Part shown: positions 63,053 to 64,000 of the stretch, one piece after another | Layout of the letters: each line of letters begins with the position of its first letter | Position numbering within the stretch: position 1 is the first letter of the stretch | DNA from: Citrus sinensis | Taxonomy: Eukaryota; Streptophyta; Magnoliopsida; Sapindales; Rutaceae | Direction of reading: 5' to 3' | Assembly (NCBI RefSeq): GCF_022201045.2 | Contig: NC_068556.1 | Location: forward strand, 4,628,001-4,692,000 | DNA length: 64,000 nucleotides | The notes under the pieces: generated by a model | The model's database searches: none | The model's input: only the letters and a program-made list of their open reading frames with translations | Told to the model about the DNA's origin: nothing | Program-made: the position numbers and the translations under genes

Positions 63053-63658
63053 ATTTGAAGCCAATGAAACCAATATTCAGTGACTCTGATGTTGAAAGTG
63101 TGACTTTAAAAAAAACAAAGTCAAGAGTTTTGGCTGTCAAAAGCAAGCAGTGCCTCAAATGAAGAAGCCGCATTATTTGATTTTTTAAGCCCATAATATT
63201 GAAACTTTTAGGCAAAATTTTGCCTAAAGAAGGAAGCTCTCATTTGAGAGCTTGAGATCCCAAAATTGAAAGTATTCAATTGGTGAATACAAAGAAGCAT
63301 TCAGGCTTTTTGACTGAAGAGAAATATTTTTAGGTATGTAGATATATTGTAAGAACATTTGGCTTCTTACGAGTTTACTTTATATAAGAATATTTTTTTG
63401 GATCATGTATTTAGGATTTCGGTGAGAAAAAATTATTTTTGAAATTATAGTTATATATTAGATTTTTTTGTTGTTTTTTCACAACAATCGTAGTTTTTTT
63501 CCATATTTAGAAATTTACACGTAAATTTTACATTGTGTAATTAATATATTCTCCATTTAATTTTTTCTATTTATTTATTAATTAACAAATTAATTTAATA
63601 ATCTTTAAAGGAATCTCAATTTCCTAACATCTAATTATAGAACACACAAAAAGAGCTG

Positions 63659-63676
63659 CCCCCCCCCCCCCCCCCC
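63659..63676 (+). repeat. C18 homopolymer tract
   Basis: Eighteen C in intergenic DNA near the right edge. Confidence 0.85.
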
Positions 63677-64000
63677 AACTCCACAAAGAAGTGCCCCCAC
63701 TGACGTTGATGCTAACGAACGGTGACGTTTTGCTTCTCCTAAGTTTGATATTTAAAAATTATGCCATCTTGTTGATTCTTAAAAGGAAATATAGCAATGA
63801 TTTAGACGCATAATTCAATTATTCCTTCTTGTTTTTCAATGAAGGGTTAGAAATTATGTGCCCTTTAATTCACACTCAACCCTAATTAATGCAGTCGCGT
63901 GTCAAGCTACGATTGGACCATGGATTTTGAATTAAATCTCTAATAACACCCACCCAGGAAAGTAGCGAACCGGCTTGATACAGACATTTGCAAGATCAAA

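Larger units (their letters stand above)
61531..64000. other. Right-hand intergenic region
   Basis: No gene is supported. A 98-codon frame at 62141-62437 has no recognisable features. Present are a 45-bp tandem duplication (62963-63052), a C18 tract (63659-63676) and AT-rich sequence up to the window edge. Confidence 0.5.

Overview
This window is nuclear DNA from a flowering plant. The genes carry many short exons with AT-rich introns, two nuclear tRNA genes are present, and the intergenic DNA is AT-rich and full of transposon debris. The encoded proteins are closest, from memory, to those of woody rosid dicots; Citrus is my best guess but cannot be proved from the window alone. The exon models below were built by hand. 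All phases close and no model has an internal stop.

Layout. 1-1.9 kb: a tandem array of a ~643-bp repeat carrying a Helitron-like tip. 5.2-6.7 kb (+): a four-exon class III peroxidase, followed by tRNA-Ser(GCU) on the minus strand. 6.8-12.9 kb: gene-poor, with a foldback and microsatellites. 12.9-15.2 kb (+): plastid heme oxygenase 1. 16.0-21.9 kb (+): a decayed but structurally full-length LINE with a perfect 14-bp target-site duplication. 24.8-25.6 kb (+): an ATS3-type secreted protein, then tRNA-Arg(CCU). 26.3-28.7 kb (-) and 29.0-31.5 kb (+): a divergent pair encoding a small DnaJ-type zinc-finger protein and a DUF3119 membrane protein, 302 bp apart with a perfect palindrome between them. 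32.8-34.4 kb (-): a membrane-anchored FkbM-family methyltransferase. 36.1-57.7 kb (-): the 45-exon nucleoporin gene NUP205 (1885 aa), with two GC-AG introns and several small retroposons in its introns. 58-64 kb: repeat-rich DNA with a four-copy array of 0.6-0.86-kb units in which microsatellites have diverged, plus small duplications.

The genes do not form a pathway. HO1, the DnaJ-type protein and the DUF3119 protein are probably plastid-targeted. The peroxidase and the ATS3-like protein are probably secreted. The methyltransferase is probably in the endomembrane system, and NUP205 is in the nuclear pore. I saw no clear new biological system. The best leads are the palindrome in the divergent plastid-gene promoter, the two GC-AG introns in NUP205, the cluster of G/C homopolymer tracts, the covarying Helitron-like hairpin, and TSD-defined SINE/LINE insertions.
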